From positions 1 to 64,000 of the forward strand of contig DWYU01000024.1 of the NCBI GenBank assembly GCA_019118505.1: 64,000 bases of DNA, written 5' to 3'. The notes under the pieces are model-generated. The model was not told where the DNA came from and searched no databases. It was given only the letters and a program-made list of their open reading frames with translations. Each line of letters opens with the position of its first letter. Position 1 is the stretch's first letter. Positions 1-7,449 of the stretch are shown here, in pieces. The translations under genes and the position numbers were made by a program. This DNA comes from Candidatus Oscillibacter excrementavium. GTDB taxonomy: Bacteria; Bacillota; Clostridia; Oscillospirales; Oscillospiraceae.

Positions 1-14
1 ACTACAACTCACCT

Positions 15-42
15 AAACCAGGAGGGTAACACCTCCTGGTTT
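15..42 (+). other. Perfect 11-bp hairpin before a microORF
   Basis: AAACCAGGAGG and CCTCCTGGTTT flank a 6-nt loop. The hairpin sits just upstream of a strong Shine-Dalgarno (AAGGAGG) and a 20-codon ORF. It has no T-tract, so it is more likely a leader or boundary structure than a terminator. Its left arm contains GGAGG, like the nearby ribosome binding site. Confidence 0.6.
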
Positions 43-58
43 ATAAGGAGGTCTACAG

Positions 59-121
59 ATGAACATTCCTACAATACATAGTGGGCAGGAAACACCCCCT
101 TCCCCTAACACCTCCTTTTAA
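59..121 (+). CDS. MicroORF, 20 aa, integrative element
   Basis: ATG lies 6-8 nt after a strong AAGGAGG site and the ORF encodes a 20-residue Pro/Ser/Thr-rich peptide beginning MNIPTIHSGQ. It is too short for the ORF track. It is not recognised as any known family. The strong ribosome binding site is the only evidence for translation; it could be a leader peptide for the downstream 60-aa ORF. Confidence 0.3.
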   Translation: MNIPTIHSGQETPPSPNTSF

Positions 122-198
122 CACAGTTCCATGTGCTGAGTAGTTCATATCAACAAACCTGTCCCACATAGAAAGCATATTTTTTAGGAGGTGAGCAG

Positions 199-381
199 AT
201 GCTGAACGGTTTGTTTGTGCGGCAAGTGGGACAGCAGTACTTGATTTACACACCCCAAGGCATCCAAGTTGGCTATGTATTCTTAGGTCAAGATGGTCAA
301 TATGCGAAAGATGTGGTGGTGCTGAACGCCGTCACAAAGGCTCTCGCAAAGCGTTGGGGACTTTCGGACAAAAAGAATTGA
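199..381 (+). CDS. Small hypothetical protein, 60 aa
   Basis: This ORF starts with ATG about 7 nt behind TTAGGAGGTGA and is followed 12 nt later by a strong terminator, which together support a real short gene. The product is 60 aa, with a central segment suggesting short beta strands and a basic C-terminus ending WGLSDKKN. No family is recognised. It lies in the integrative element and is the last gene of whatever operon enters from the left of the window. Confidence 0.5.
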   Translation: MLNGLFVRQVGQQYLIYTPQGIQVGYVFLGQDGQYAKDVVVLNAVTKALAKRWGLSDKKN

Positions 382-392
382 AGCGCAATCCC

Positions 393-431
393 AAGGGGGG
401 CGGCTGATGAAGTCGCCCCCCTTCTTTTTTT
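393..431 (+). terminator. Rho-independent terminator after the 60-aa ORF
   Basis: AAGGGGGGCG pairs with CGCCCCCCTT around an 11-nt loop, followed by CTTTTTTT. It ends the transcription unit containing the 60-aa ORF. Confidence 0.8.
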
Positions 432-946
432 GCTGCTCTCTTTTTTACACTCTCCATAGGCTGGTTGTGTTCGGTGTGCCAGCTGTCCGGGCGGGTGGTT
501 TGGTTTATGTGGCCGTCAAATGTGGGGCAGTTTTGGGGCTGGTTGATAAACTGGGGGATGCTCTCACTGTTCGGGCTGGTGGTTTCTGGCAGGTGTTTGC
601 CGGGTTTTCCGTGCTTGTTGATGGGGTCAGATGGACACCTGTGGACAACAAACAGCAAAAATATCAGGGGCCATAAGTCAAAATCTTTTTTCTTGTCCAA
701 AAATTTTAGTTAAAAGAAATTTTTGAGTTTATAAAGAAAACAAGGGGAATTTTTGGGTGTTAGAAAATTTATATGGGCCGGGGGCACAGATCGGGGTCAT
801 GCCTTTTCGATGCTAGTTGAGAGAGTGATTTTTGTTTAATGGAATAAGCCCCGGTGCGTCAGTTGACACAGATAGATGCTCCGCAGGGTGGTGCGCTGGT
901 CAACTCCATCTGTGCGGGCTGTTTATGGGGAGTTCCGCACTTTCGG
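432..946. other. Gene-poor region of the element
   Basis: About 515 bp without a convincing gene. The ORFs here lack ribosome binding sites and overlap in several frames. The stretch has two imperfect copies of a CTGTCCGGGCGGGTGGTTT-like phrase (about 483 and 570) and then becomes AT-rich. It could hold element cis-sites or an untranslated RNA; nothing decides this. Confidence 0.4.
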
Positions 947-975
947 TTGATTGGCTGCATGGTATCAGATATAAT
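947..975 (+). promoter_or_regulatory. Sigma-A-type promoter
   Basis: TTGATT, a 17-bp spacer and a perfect TATAAT lie 43 nt before the ATG of the 213-aa gene. Confidence 0.75.
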
Positions 976-1018
976 GACAGTATCAGTCAATCAAGTAAAG
1001 CGTCAGGAGGGGGAGAAG

Positions 1019-1660
1019 ATGACAAGCCAGACAGTGGGTGCTGTTTCAGAGCAGGATATGGTATTGAACCGGCAGATCAATTTCCTGATTATGCGTAAGA
1101 TGTGGCAGGATATCCGGGGCCGGGCAAAGAGAGGGGAAGCGGGCAAAGAAACGATTTATCATGCGTTCGGTATGAGCCGGGAGCGATATACCAGAGCAAT
1201 CAACGGAGAGCCGGTTCGGTTTAGCCAGAAAGAGCTGCGGGACTTGATGCTGAAAACCGGGGTCAATTCTGACATCTTTCAGGGGGTGACTTGCTTTCAG
1301 TTTGAGGCGATTACTCGGAAGGACTGGGAGAAGCTGTTTGTGCTGCGGGGGGAAGACATCCAAAGGGCCCGAACCTTTGAAAGAAATTTGTACCAGCAGA
1401 TCACAAAGAAAGACTTGGACATGGTTACGAACCCTAATCTGTATCGGTTGGCAGTTTATTTGCGGACAAGTGCGCCCGTGACTGATTTCCAGCTTGAGGA
1501 GACCATACGGGAGCAAATGAACTGGATGGATAAAAATGGGATAGCCTCTTTAGAGCGGTGTGACCCGGAATTATTGGGGGACTACTTAGACGCACTGGAA
1601 AAACATATTGATATGGTCAGAACCCTGACCCATTACCGGGAGCTGAAGGGGAAAAAGTAA
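1019..1660 (+). CDS. Hypothetical protein of the integrative element, 213 aa
   Basis: The start at 1019 is chosen because GGAGGGGG lies just upstream and a consensus promoter precedes it; the longer ORF from 854 has no such signals. The protein is soluble and rich in charged residues. Residues around 30-75 (IRGRAKRGEAGKETIYHAF, then GMSRERYTRAING) resemble a helix-turn-helix region of the kind seen in phage/transposon regulators, which is an inference. The gene has its own promoter and terminator, so it is a monocistronic accessory or regulatory gene of the element. Function unknown. Confidence 0.75.
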   Translation: MTSQTVGAVSEQDMVLNRQINFLIMRKMWQDIRGRAKRGEAGKETIYHAFGMSRERYTRAINGEPVRFSQKELRDLMLKTGVNSDIFQGVTCFQFEAITRKDWEKLFVLRGEDIQRARTFERNLYQQITKKDLDMVTNPNLYRLAVYLRTSAPVTDFQLEETIREQMNWMDKNGIASLERCDPELLGDYLDALEKHIDMVRTLTHYRELKGKK

Positions 1661-1677
1661 ATCCAAAAATTGACAAG

Positions 1678-1724
1678 AAAAACTCTGCCCGAAAATTTTC
1701 ACTCAGGCAGAGTTTTTCTTTTTT
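1678..1724 (+). terminator. Rho-independent terminator
   Basis: AAAAACTCTGCC pairs with GGCAGAGTTTTT across a 16-nt loop, followed by CTTTTTTT. The A-rich left arm could make it work on both strands. Confidence 0.85.
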
Positions 1725-1897
1725 TGCGTGCAGGACAACCCTCCTATTTAAGCATTACATCAATAAAAGCAAAACATTACATTATATTGATTTAGAATGC
1801 TGTTTAGCGGATGAAACGGTACACATAGTAATGTCTAAAAAGCCGTGTTATGATAAGCATGTAAAGAGGACAGGGCACCAAGCCCAAGAGGAAAGGC

Positions 1898-1978
1898 GTG
1901 CACATTGAAAATGGAATAATTGTGCCTAAAAACAGGGGTATTGGAATTTACAGGGGGCAGTATATCTCTTTACAATGA
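1898..1978 (+). CDS. Possible microORF, 26 aa
   Basis: GTG follows AAGAGGAAAGGC and opens a 26-codon frame with a sensible composition (VHIENGIIVPKNRGIGIYRG...). The ORF track calls a different frame here. Only the weak ribosome binding site and natural-looking residues support it. Confidence 0.2.
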   Translation: MHIENGIIVPKNRGIGIYRGQYISLQ

Positions 1979-2058
1979 TCTTTCCTTATGCTGCCGAACA
2001 TTTAAGGGGGTGATAGATACAAAAATAGGAGTAATGGGCAAATTGGCAGGAAACAAGC

Positions 2059-2074
2059 GGGGAATTCGTTCCCC
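2059..2074 (+). other. UUCG-tetraloop hairpin before xis
   Basis: GGGGAA-TTCG-TTCCCC forms a very stable small stem-loop that ends 7 nt before the TAGGAGG site of the xis-like gene. It could stabilise or process the mRNA, or act as a weak attenuator. Confidence 0.5.
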
Positions 2075-2092
2075 TTTACATAGGAGGGCTTT

Positions 2093-2293
2093 ATGGACAG
2101 GGTTGCGTTTCGGAAGGTAGAGGAATTGCCGCTGGTGCTGACGCCGATGGACATAGCGGCGGTGCTGGGGATCTCACGCAATACGGCTTACGAGCTGATC
2201 CACAGCGAGGACTTTCCCATCCTTCGGGTAGGCAAGCAATATCGAGTAAGCAGGAAGCGGTTTCTGACTTGGTTAGAAGGCCAGGCAGCATAA
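2093..2293 (+). CDS. Excisionase-family DNA-binding protein (Xis-like), 66 aa
   Basis: A short MerR-like winged-helix protein. Residues 17-50 (LTPMDIAAVLGISRNTAYEL, then a segment ending GKQYRVSR) match the helix-turn-helix of the excisionase/AlpA-like family, and FLTWLEG is the usual C-terminal helix. Such proteins bind the element ends and steer the integrase toward excision. The start has TAGGAGG 6 nt upstream. A 299-aa gene and the integrase follow on the same strand, the usual right-end order of Tn916/Tn1549-type elements. Confidence 0.88.
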   Translation: MDRVAFRKVEELPLVLTPMDIAAVLGISRNTAYELIHSEDFPILRVGKQYRVSRKRFLTWLEGQAA

Positions 2294-2311
2294 GAAATGG
2301 AGGAATTTGAA

Positions 2312-3211
2312 ATGAAAGAACAGATGATGACCATGGAGAGCATGGAGGCATTGATCCCGGAAGAAGAAAAGCTGGATTTGCAAACAGTCGATTTTGATAA
2401 TGCAACAGTAAGGCTTTGCGACCAGAACTTGCAGTCACTCATCCCGGATGATGAGCTTGCTGTGCGGACTGGCCGCGGTGAGCAAAACGAAAATGCGGGG
2501 TTTTCCGAGGAGTTTTTCAAGGCGACGGACGGTATGGCATACATTGAAAATGTACTGGACAATCGGCTGATTGCGTCTATCTATGTGGACGCAAAGGGAC
2601 AACGGTCTTTTGAAGTTTGCCAGAGTTATTCCGATGGTACGGTTTCGGGTAAGATGAGAATTCGGCAGGCAGACTTGTACAGGCTGGCTATGGCACATTT
2701 TGATGTGGAGCAAATTCCATCTTCACCGGAGAAGCAGCGCACAAGAAAATTTTTATCACAGTTCGGAGACGATTACCTGGGGAAGATGGAGAAGGACGAG
2801 ATCATTCAGCCGATAGAAATTCTGCGTGCGGTCTTTGCCGTGCGGGAGAAGCTGCCCATTCACCGGGAGGAACCGGAGATGCCAGCGCAACATCTGTACA
2901 GACGCATTATGGAAATTTTTGAGAACCAGATGAATGGGTATCACGACCTGCATCTCTATAAGCGCAAAGCCTACTATGTCCTGTTCCGTGACACAATGGA
3001 GGCGCTGGCAAAGTACATGAACATGCCCATGATGAAACTGGTGCGTCAGTTGGCAGAGTACAATTTGTTGTATGTTCAGGCTTCGGGCAACGGCTACCAG
3101 TCGAAGGTGCGCATAGACGATACGACAGAGGAATGGGCTTACTGTCTGTACGACCTGAAATATTTGAGCCAGGCGAAAAAGGACAGGGAGAAAAGCAAGG
3201 AAAAGGCTTGA
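2312..3211 (+). CDS. Hypothetical protein between xis and int, 299 aa
   Basis: The start at 2312 is preferred to the track start at 2297 because GGAGG lies 8 nt before it; the first ATG overlaps that site. The acidic N-terminus (about 60 residues) is followed by a mixed alpha/beta region and a helical, charged C-terminus ending KDREKSKEKA. No catalytic motif or membrane segment is seen. It sits 18 nt after the xis-like gene and about 120 nt before the integrase, so it is probably co-transcribed and part of the excision/integration module. Function not recognised. Confidence 0.8.
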   Translation: MKEQMMTMESMEALIPEEEKLDLQTVDFDNATVRLCDQNLQSLIPDDELAVRTGRGEQNENAGFSEEFFKATDGMAYIENVLDNRLIASIYVDAKGQRSFEVCQSYSDGTVSGKMRIRQADLYRLAMAHFDVEQIPSSPEKQRTRKFLSQFGDDYLGKMEKDEIIQPIEILRAVFAVREKLPIHREEPEMPAQHLYRRIMEIFENQMNGYHDLHLYKRKAYYVLFRDTMEALAKYMNMPMMKLVRQLAEYNLLYVQASGNGYQSKVRIDDTTEEWAYCLYDLKYLSQAKKDREKSKEKA

Positions 3212-3218
3212 CGGTGTG

Positions 3219-3245
3219 GGGGGATGGCGTTACAATCCATCCCCC
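3219..3245 (+). other. Hairpin 1 between the 299-aa gene and int
   Basis: GGGGGATGG pairs with CCATCCCCC across a 9-nt loop, 7 nt after the stop codon. There is no T-tract. It is probably an mRNA-processing or weak attenuation structure. Confidence 0.55.
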
Positions 3246-3283
3246 AAGGGAAAGCCGAGGGAGAAGAAATCACACACAAAAGG

Positions 3284-3312
3284 GGCGGGGTGCTGGTGTT
3301 CAGCACCCCGCC
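3284..3312 (+). other. Hairpin 2 upstream of int
   Basis: A perfect 12-bp stem, GGCGGGGTGCTG/CAGCACCCCGCC, with a 5-nt loop ends about 8 nt before the AAGGAGG site of the integrase. Without a T-tract it is not a classical terminator; it may modulate integrase expression. Confidence 0.65.
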
Positions 3313-3333
3313 AGCGTTAAGGAGGAATAGAAG

Positions 3334-4548
3334 ATGGCAAAGAGAGCAAATGGTGAGGGCAATATTCGCAAGCGGACAGACGGGCGTTGGCTGGTGACTT
3401 TCCCTACGGGTCTATATAAGGAGAACGGGAAGCGGGAATATGTTTACAAGTACTGCAACAGTCAGGCGGAGGCGGCGGAAGCCCTGAGACAGTTGCAAAG
3501 TGAGAAGGCCATGGGGGTCTGTCACTCCAAGTCGGCGGTCAAGACGGGGGACTGGATCAACACTTGGATTGAGAAGCACAAGGCGCCCAAGCTGGCCCCG
3601 GCTACGCTGACCAGTTATCGGAATAACTTCCGTGTCCATATCAAGCCCTATGTGGGAGAAATCCCTCTGCGGGAGCTGACCACTTACCACATTCAAAAGA
3701 TGTTGGACGACATTGGGGGGAGCCTTTCTACCTTCGTTAAGAACTACAATGTGATACACGGGGCATTGGAAAAGGCGGTGGAGTTGGGAATGCTTCCCCG
3801 GAACCCCTGCAAGGGCGTGGCGTTCCCAAAAGATGATAAGGGGGATATGCGAGTATTGACCCAGGAGGAACAGCAGAGGTTTATTGCGGCGCTGGATGGT
3901 GAATATTATAAGGTGATGTTGCTGACCTACCTTTACACGGGTATGCGTATGGGGGAGTGTATTCCGCTTCAATGGAAAGACATTGACCTGAGCAAGCGAA
4001 CAATCCGGGTCAATAAGAAAGCGATTGTGCGCCACGACTACGCTACCCATAGCGCCAAGCAGGAAGTACAGGACTTTTGTAAAACGAAGTCCAGCAAGCG
4101 GACGGTGGCGATCACGGCGGGCTTGACGGCAATCCTGTCCGAGTACAAGGAATCTATGAGACAGCGGGCGGAAAACATGGGCCAGGCGTGGAGTGAGGAA
4201 AGTCTGGTGTTTCTAAATACCCGAGATAAGATGGTTTATTCTCGGAACCTGCAAGAATCCCTGTATAAGATTTATCGCAAGGCAGGGATTGAGGGGGCGA
4301 CCATGCACACCCTTCGCCATACCTACGCAACAAGATGCTTCGAGGCCGGGGTGGATATTAAAGCCATCTCGGAGCAGTTGGGTCATGCGAATGTCAAGAC
4401 TACTTACAACATCTATGTCCACTTATTAGATGATACCAGGGCAAAGGAGATTGATAAGCTATCCGGGATTGATAAGTTTATTGCATCGGAAGCGACAACG
4501 GGGAACGCTGTTATCATTCCATTCCCGGAGAGGGAAAAGGCGGTCTGA
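3334..4548 (+). CDS. Tyrosine recombinase/integrase (Tn916 type), 404 aa
   Basis: Catalyses site-specific integration and excision of the element. Three parts are visible: an arm-type DNA-binding N-terminus (GEGNIRKRTDGRW, residues 7-19), a SAM-like core-binding domain (about 70-165), and a catalytic domain with R205 (TGMRMGE), a lysine in the KTKSSKR segment near 253, H325-x-x-R328 (HTLRHTY), H351 (QLGHANV) and the nucleophile Y361 in NIYVH. All key residues are present, so it should be active. The start follows AAGGAGGAATAGAAG. As the last gene before GC-rich chromosomal DNA, it marks the right end of an integrative (probably conjugative) element. Confidence 0.95.
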   Translation: MAKRANGEGNIRKRTDGRWLVTFPTGLYKENGKREYVYKYCNSQAEAAEALRQLQSEKAMGVCHSKSAVKTGDWINTWIEKHKAPKLAPATLTSYRNNFRVHIKPYVGEIPLRELTTYHIQKMLDDIGGSLSTFVKNYNVIHGALEKAVELGMLPRNPCKGVAFPKDDKGDMRVLTQEEQQRFIAALDGEYYKVMLLTYLYTGMRMGECIPLQWKDIDLSKRTIRVNKKAIVRHDYATHSAKQEVQDFCKTKSSKRTVAITAGLTAILSEYKESMRQRAENMGQAWSEESLVFLNTRDKMVYSRNLQESLYKIYRKAGIEGATMHTLRHTYATRCFEAGVDIKAISEQLGHANVKTTYNIYVHLLDDTRAKEIDKLSGIDKFIASEATTGNAVIIPFPEREKAV

Positions 4549-4557
4549 TGGGGAGAA

Positions 4558-4601
4558 GCCCGGTAGCTGTGGAAGCGGCTGCCGGGCCTTACCGCATTTT
4601 T
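4558..4601 (+). terminator. Probable terminator of int
   Basis: GCCCGGTAGC pairs with GCTGCCGGGC (one G-T pair) around a 10-nt loop; a TTTTT run follows about 10 nt later. The distance to the T-run makes it less than ideal. Confidence 0.5.
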
Positions 4602-4668
4602 ACCGCTTCTACGATGGGAGTAGGTGGTGAGCCTTGGGGATGGATGGGAGGCCGGGAGAGAGAAAGCC

Positions 4669-4697
4669 TTGATAAATGGGACTGTTTGTGATAGATT
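4669..4697 (+). promoter_or_regulatory. Promoter upstream of fprA
   Basis: TTGATA, a 17-bp spacer and TAGATT. The -10 overlaps the start of the TTAG-N6-CTAA palindrome, so a protein bound there would block this promoter. Confidence 0.5.
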
Positions 4698-4709
4698 AGC
4701 ATTAGCTAA
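4696..4709. promoter_or_regulatory. TTAG-N6-CTAA palindrome, putative metal-regulator operator
   Basis: TTAGCATTAGCTAA overlaps the -10 of the preceding promoter. The same TTAG-N6-CTAA pattern occurs upstream of feoA (56377-56390) and of a small exported protein (24292-24305). The association with feoA and an iron enzyme suggests a DtxR/IdeR-type or similar iron regulator; this is inference. Confidence 0.5.
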
Positions 4710-4736
4710 ACCGCTGACGCCATATAGGTGAAGGAC

Positions 4737-4811
4737 ATGTTGCTGCAGCAGTCCATTGAGGAGCAGCGGCAGCGGGACGCAGAGGCCCTGGAACGCTATC
4801 GAGAGACTTGA
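4737..4811 (+). CDS. Short ORF or gene remnant, 24 aa
   Basis: ATG to TGA encodes a Gln/Glu/Arg-rich helical peptide starting MLLQQSIEEQRQ. An in-frame TAG lies 9 nt upstream of the ATG, so the frame cannot extend leftwards. The ribosome binding site is weak (GTGAAGGAC). It may be a small protein controlled by the palindrome promoter or the 3' remnant of a gene cut by element insertion. Confidence 0.25.
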   Translation: MLLQQSIEEQRQRDAEALERYRET

Positions 4812-4820
4812 CGAAATACG

Positions 4821-4856
4821 CAAAGCGGTGTAGGATATGGATGCTACACCGCTTTG
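4821..4856 (+). other. Perfect 13-bp hairpin upstream of fprA
   Basis: CAAAGCGGTGTAG and CTACACCGCTTTG flank a 10-nt loop. No T-tract follows. It lies between the short ORF and fprA and may partly separate their expression. Confidence 0.55.
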
Positions 4857-4892
4857 CTGCGCTCTGCGCATTAGAAAGGAAGAAATATTGCT

Positions 4893-6098
4893 ATGCACTG
4901 CGTGACGAACATCCGCGAGGACCTGTACTGGCTGGGCGCCTCCGACCGGCGGCTGGCCAAATTCGAGAATGTGTTCCCCATTCCCCGGGGCGTCAGCTAT
5001 AACGCCTATCTGCTGCTGGACGAAAAGACCGTCCTGCTGGACACGGTGGACAAGGCCGTGGGGGAGCGGTTCTTTGAGAACCTGGAATTTGCCCTGGCGG
5101 GCCGTCCTCTGGATTATGTGGTGGTGAACCACATGGAGCCGGACCACTGCGCCACCCTGGGAGACCTGCTGCGCCGCTGGCCCAATGTCCAGATCGTGGC
5201 CAACGCCAAGACCGTGCCCATGATCGGCCAGTTCTTTGACTGCGACATCTCCAACCGCACCGTGGTGGTGAAGGAGGGGGATACCCTCACCACCGGCCGC
5301 CACACCCTCACCTTCCTGATGGCCCCCATGGTCCACTGGCCGGAGGTCATGGTGACCTATGACACCACCGACAAGGTGCTGTTCTCCGCTGACGCCTTCG
5401 GTACCTTCGGCGCCCTGAACGGCAACATCTTCGCCGACCAGGTGGACTTTGAGCGGGATTGGCTGGACGACGCCCGCCGGTACTACACCAACATCGTGGG
5501 CAAATACGGCGCCCAGGTCCAGTCCCTGCTGAAGCGGGCCGCCGGCCTGGACATCCAGATGATCTGCCCCCTCCACGGCCCCATCTGGCGGGAGAATACG
5601 GAATGGTTCCTGGAGAAGTACCAGCTCTGGAGCACCTACACCCCCGAGGACCGGGGCGTGGCCATCTTCTGCGGCTCTATCTACGGCCACACCGAGAACG
5701 CCGCGGACATCCTGGCCAACCGCTTGGCGGAGAAAGGCGTGAAAAACATCGTCCTCTACGATGTGTCCCAGACCGACGTGTCGTATCTGGTCAGCGAGGC
5801 GTTCCGGTGCAGCCACCTGGTGCTGGCCTCCGCTACATACAACGGAGAGATCTACACCCCTATGGAGAACTTCCTGCGGGACCTGGCCTGCCACGGCCTG
5901 CGGAACCGCTCCGTGGCCCTCATTGAGAACGGAACCTGGGCCGCCCGTTCCGGGATGCTGATGACCAAGCTCCTGGAGGGCATGAAGGAGATGCGGGTGA
6001 TGGAGGGCACCGTGACCCTGAAGTCCTCCGTGAAGGACGCCCAGCGCCGGAGCCTGGAGTCCCTGGCGGACGCCCTGGCCGCCGAGCTGCTCCACTGA
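4893..6098 (+). CDS. fprA: FprA-family flavo-diiron protein, 401 aa
   Basis: An A-type flavoprotein that reduces O2 (or NO) to water (or N2O) with electrons from rubredoxin or F420-type donors, protecting anaerobes. The N-terminal metallo-beta-lactamase domain keeps all diiron ligands: H80-x-E82-x-D84-H85, H148 (MVHWPE), D167 (SADAFG) and H228 (PLHGP). The C-terminal flavodoxin domain starts near residue 254 with the FMN loop GSIYGHTENA. Length is normal for the family. The ATG has AAAGGAAG upstream. It is the first chromosomal gene beside the element and probably lies behind the palindromic operator at 4696. Confidence 0.95.
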   Translation: MHCVTNIREDLYWLGASDRRLAKFENVFPIPRGVSYNAYLLLDEKTVLLDTVDKAVGERFFENLEFALAGRPLDYVVVNHMEPDHCATLGDLLRRWPNVQIVANAKTVPMIGQFFDCDISNRTVVVKEGDTLTTGRHTLTFLMAPMVHWPEVMVTYDTTDKVLFSADAFGTFGALNGNIFADQVDFERDWLDDARRYYTNIVGKYGAQVQSLLKRAAGLDIQMICPLHGPIWRENTEWFLEKYQLWSTYTPEDRGVAIFCGSIYGHTENAADILANRLAEKGVKNIVLYDVSQTDVSYLVSEAFRCSHLVLASATYNGEIYTPMENFLRDLACHGLRNRSVALIENGTWAARSGMLMTKLLEGMKEMRVMEGTVTLKSSVKDAQRRSLESLADALAAELLH

Positions 6099-6120
6099 TC
6101 TGGTTTCCACCGCACCAAGA

Positions 6121-6155
6121 TGGTCCCGCCGGAGGCTTCCGGCGGGACCATTTTT
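6121..6155 (+). terminator. Terminator of fprA
   Basis: A 13-bp perfect stem, TGGTCCCGCCGGA/TCCGGCGGGACCA, with a 4-nt loop and TTTTT. Confidence 0.92.
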
Positions 6156-6157
6156 CA

Positions 6158-6190
6158 TAAAAAGTGCCCCGCCTGCTCGGCAGGCGGGGC
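6158..6190 (-). terminator. Terminator of the S-layer-domain gene
   Basis: GCCCCGCCTGC pairs with GCAGGCGGGGC around TCG. On the minus strand it is followed by a T-run (AAAAA on the plus strand). It faces the fprA terminator, as expected for convergent genes. Confidence 0.85.
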
Positions 6191-6214
6191 GGTCTCTATT
6201 TTGGGAGAATGAAA

Positions 6215-7210
6215 TTACTCCGCCAGATCCCGGTACAGGAAGGTGACGATGTTGCCGCGGGTGCAGGTGTCGTCGGGGGCAAAGGTGCTGGCGGTGCGGC
6301 CGGTGGTGACGCCCTGGGCCACGGCCCAGTTCACGGCGTCTGCGTAAGAGGCATCGGCAGCCACGTCGGTGAAGGCGGAAGCCGCCGCGCCGTCGGGAGA
6401 GCCGGCGGCGACCCACATGAAGTACACCGCCTGGGCCCGGGTGCAGGCCGCGCTGGGGTCAAAGGTCTCATCGATCATGCCCTGCTCATAGGCCCACAGA
6501 GCGGCGTCATAGTAGTAGCTGCCGGTGTTGACGGCGGTGCCGAAGGGGTTCTCCGTGGTCTTGGAGGCGGGCTCGCCGTAGGCGCGCCACAGGAAGGTCA
6601 GGATGTTGGCCTCCGTGCAGGTGTCATTGGGGGCGAAGGAGGTGGCAGACCGGCCGGTGGTGATGCCCTCCTCCACGGCCCACAGCACGGGCTCATAGTA
6701 GTAGGCGGAATCCGGCACATCACCGAAGGGATTGGCGGGGGTCTCCGGCTCCGTGGTCTCCTCGGGCTCCTCCGGGGTCTCGGGCTGGCTGGCGCCGCCC
6801 TCCACCATGATGTGCATATCATGGGCGATGGTCATGGTGTCGGTTTCCTCCAGCATATAGATCACGCCGGGCTCGGGAACAAAAGCCGGATCGCTCATGG
6901 ACCTCGCCTCATAACAAGAAGGGGCATAGCTGCCGGCGGGCGCATCGTTCAGAGAGTCCAGCGTCCATGCACGGAACACCGCGATATCACCGAGCCCCGT
7001 CGGAGTGAAGGTGGTTCCCTCAGGATAGATGTAGACCGTGTGGGTCTTCCCGCCCTCGTCTTCCCGGGCACAGGTGGTGGTGCCGATCGGTTCGGCGCTG
7101 GCGGTCACCCAGCTCAGCTCGGAGACCTCCGTATAGTAGGCGGAGGCGGGAACGCAGATGGCCCCGACGCACAGGACCAGGGTCAGAAACATGGTGACAA
7201 GCTTCTTCAT
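6215..7210 (-). CDS. S-layer-homology domain protein, 331 aa
   Basis: A secreted cell-wall protein. Residues 1-24 are a signal peptide (MKKLVTMFLTL... ending PASA). Residues about 25-145 form a domain of unknown role; an acidic Pro/Thr/Glu linker follows (EEPEETTEPETPANP); then three SLH repeats cover about 160-331, each with the pattern F.DV....YY..V.WA...G.TTGRSA..FAP..TCT. SLH repeats normally bind pyruvylated secondary wall polysaccharide, anchoring the protein to the envelope. It is monocistronic with its own promoter and terminator. The ligand of the N-terminal domain is unknown. Confidence 0.9.
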   Translation of the reverse strand: MKKLVTMFLTLVLCVGAICVPASAYYTEVSELSWVTASAEPIGTTTCAREDEGGKTHTVYIYPEGTTFTPTGLGDIAVFRAWTLDSLNDAPAGSYAPSCYEARSMSDPAFVPEPGVIYMLEETDTMTIAHDMHIMVEGGASQPETPEEPEETTEPETPANPFGDVPDSAYYYEPVLWAVEEGITTGRSATSFAPNDTCTEANILTFLWRAYGEPASKTTENPFGTAVNTGSYYYDAALWAYEQGMIDETFDPSAACTRAQAVYFMWVAAGSPDGAAASAFTDVAADASYADAVNWAVAQGVTTGRTASTFAPDDTCTRGNIVTFLYRDLAE

Positions 7211-7328
7211 CTTACAGGCTTCCTTTCTGGTTTCAAATATGGCCCGCGCCGTTTTTACCGCTCCTTTCCACCGCCATCCCCCGGCGGCGCGGCGGCTGGA
7301 GGGCGGCCCTGGCAGTGTGTCCGCTTTT

Positions 7329-7357
7329 ATTCTAGCCGTTTGCGCATGGGATTACAA
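7329..7357 (-). promoter_or_regulatory. Promoter of the S-layer-domain gene
   Basis: On the minus strand TTGTAA, a 17-bp spacer and TAGAAT, about 120 nt before the start codon. Confidence 0.5.
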
Positions 7358-7392
7358 TTAACTGGCTGCATAGTGTTTTACATTTATTTTAC

Positions 7393-7428
7393 AAAAGAGG
7401 CCCACCTGTTTGTTTCAAACAGGCGGGC
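7393..7428 (-). terminator. Terminator of the DAP-decarboxylase-like gene
   Basis: On the minus strand GCCCGCCTGTTTG pairs with CAAACAGGTGGGC (G-T wobble) around a 3-nt loop, followed by CTCTTTT. Confidence 0.8.
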
Positions 7429-7449
7429 TTCAGATCAAGAAATATGGGT

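Larger units (their letters stand above)
1725..2092. other. Element intergenic region upstream of xis
   Basis: About 370 AT-rich bases. They hold a repeated CATTACAT motif (about 1754 and 1777), a possible 26-codon GTG-started microORF (1898-1978) and, just before xis, a GGGGAA-TTCG-TTCCCC hairpin. Direct repeats near int/xis are typical of recombination-protein binding, but that role is inferred. Confidence 0.45.
4549..4892. other. Element-chromosome junction region
   Basis: The 344 bp between int and the flavo-diiron gene contain the int terminator, a promoter with a TTAG-N6-CTAA palindrome, a short ORF remnant and a perfect hairpin. The right attachment site must lie here, probably between 4549 and about 4668, but the left end is outside the window, so the core repeat cannot be identified. 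Confidence 0.45.

Noticed and set aside
332-700. 122-aa minus-strand ORF in the element
   Set aside because: TTG start without ribosome binding site and antisense to the 60-aa gene and its terminator.
854-1018. Extended N-terminus of the 213-aa element gene
   Set aside because: It would place the consensus promoter and ribosome binding site inside the coding region.
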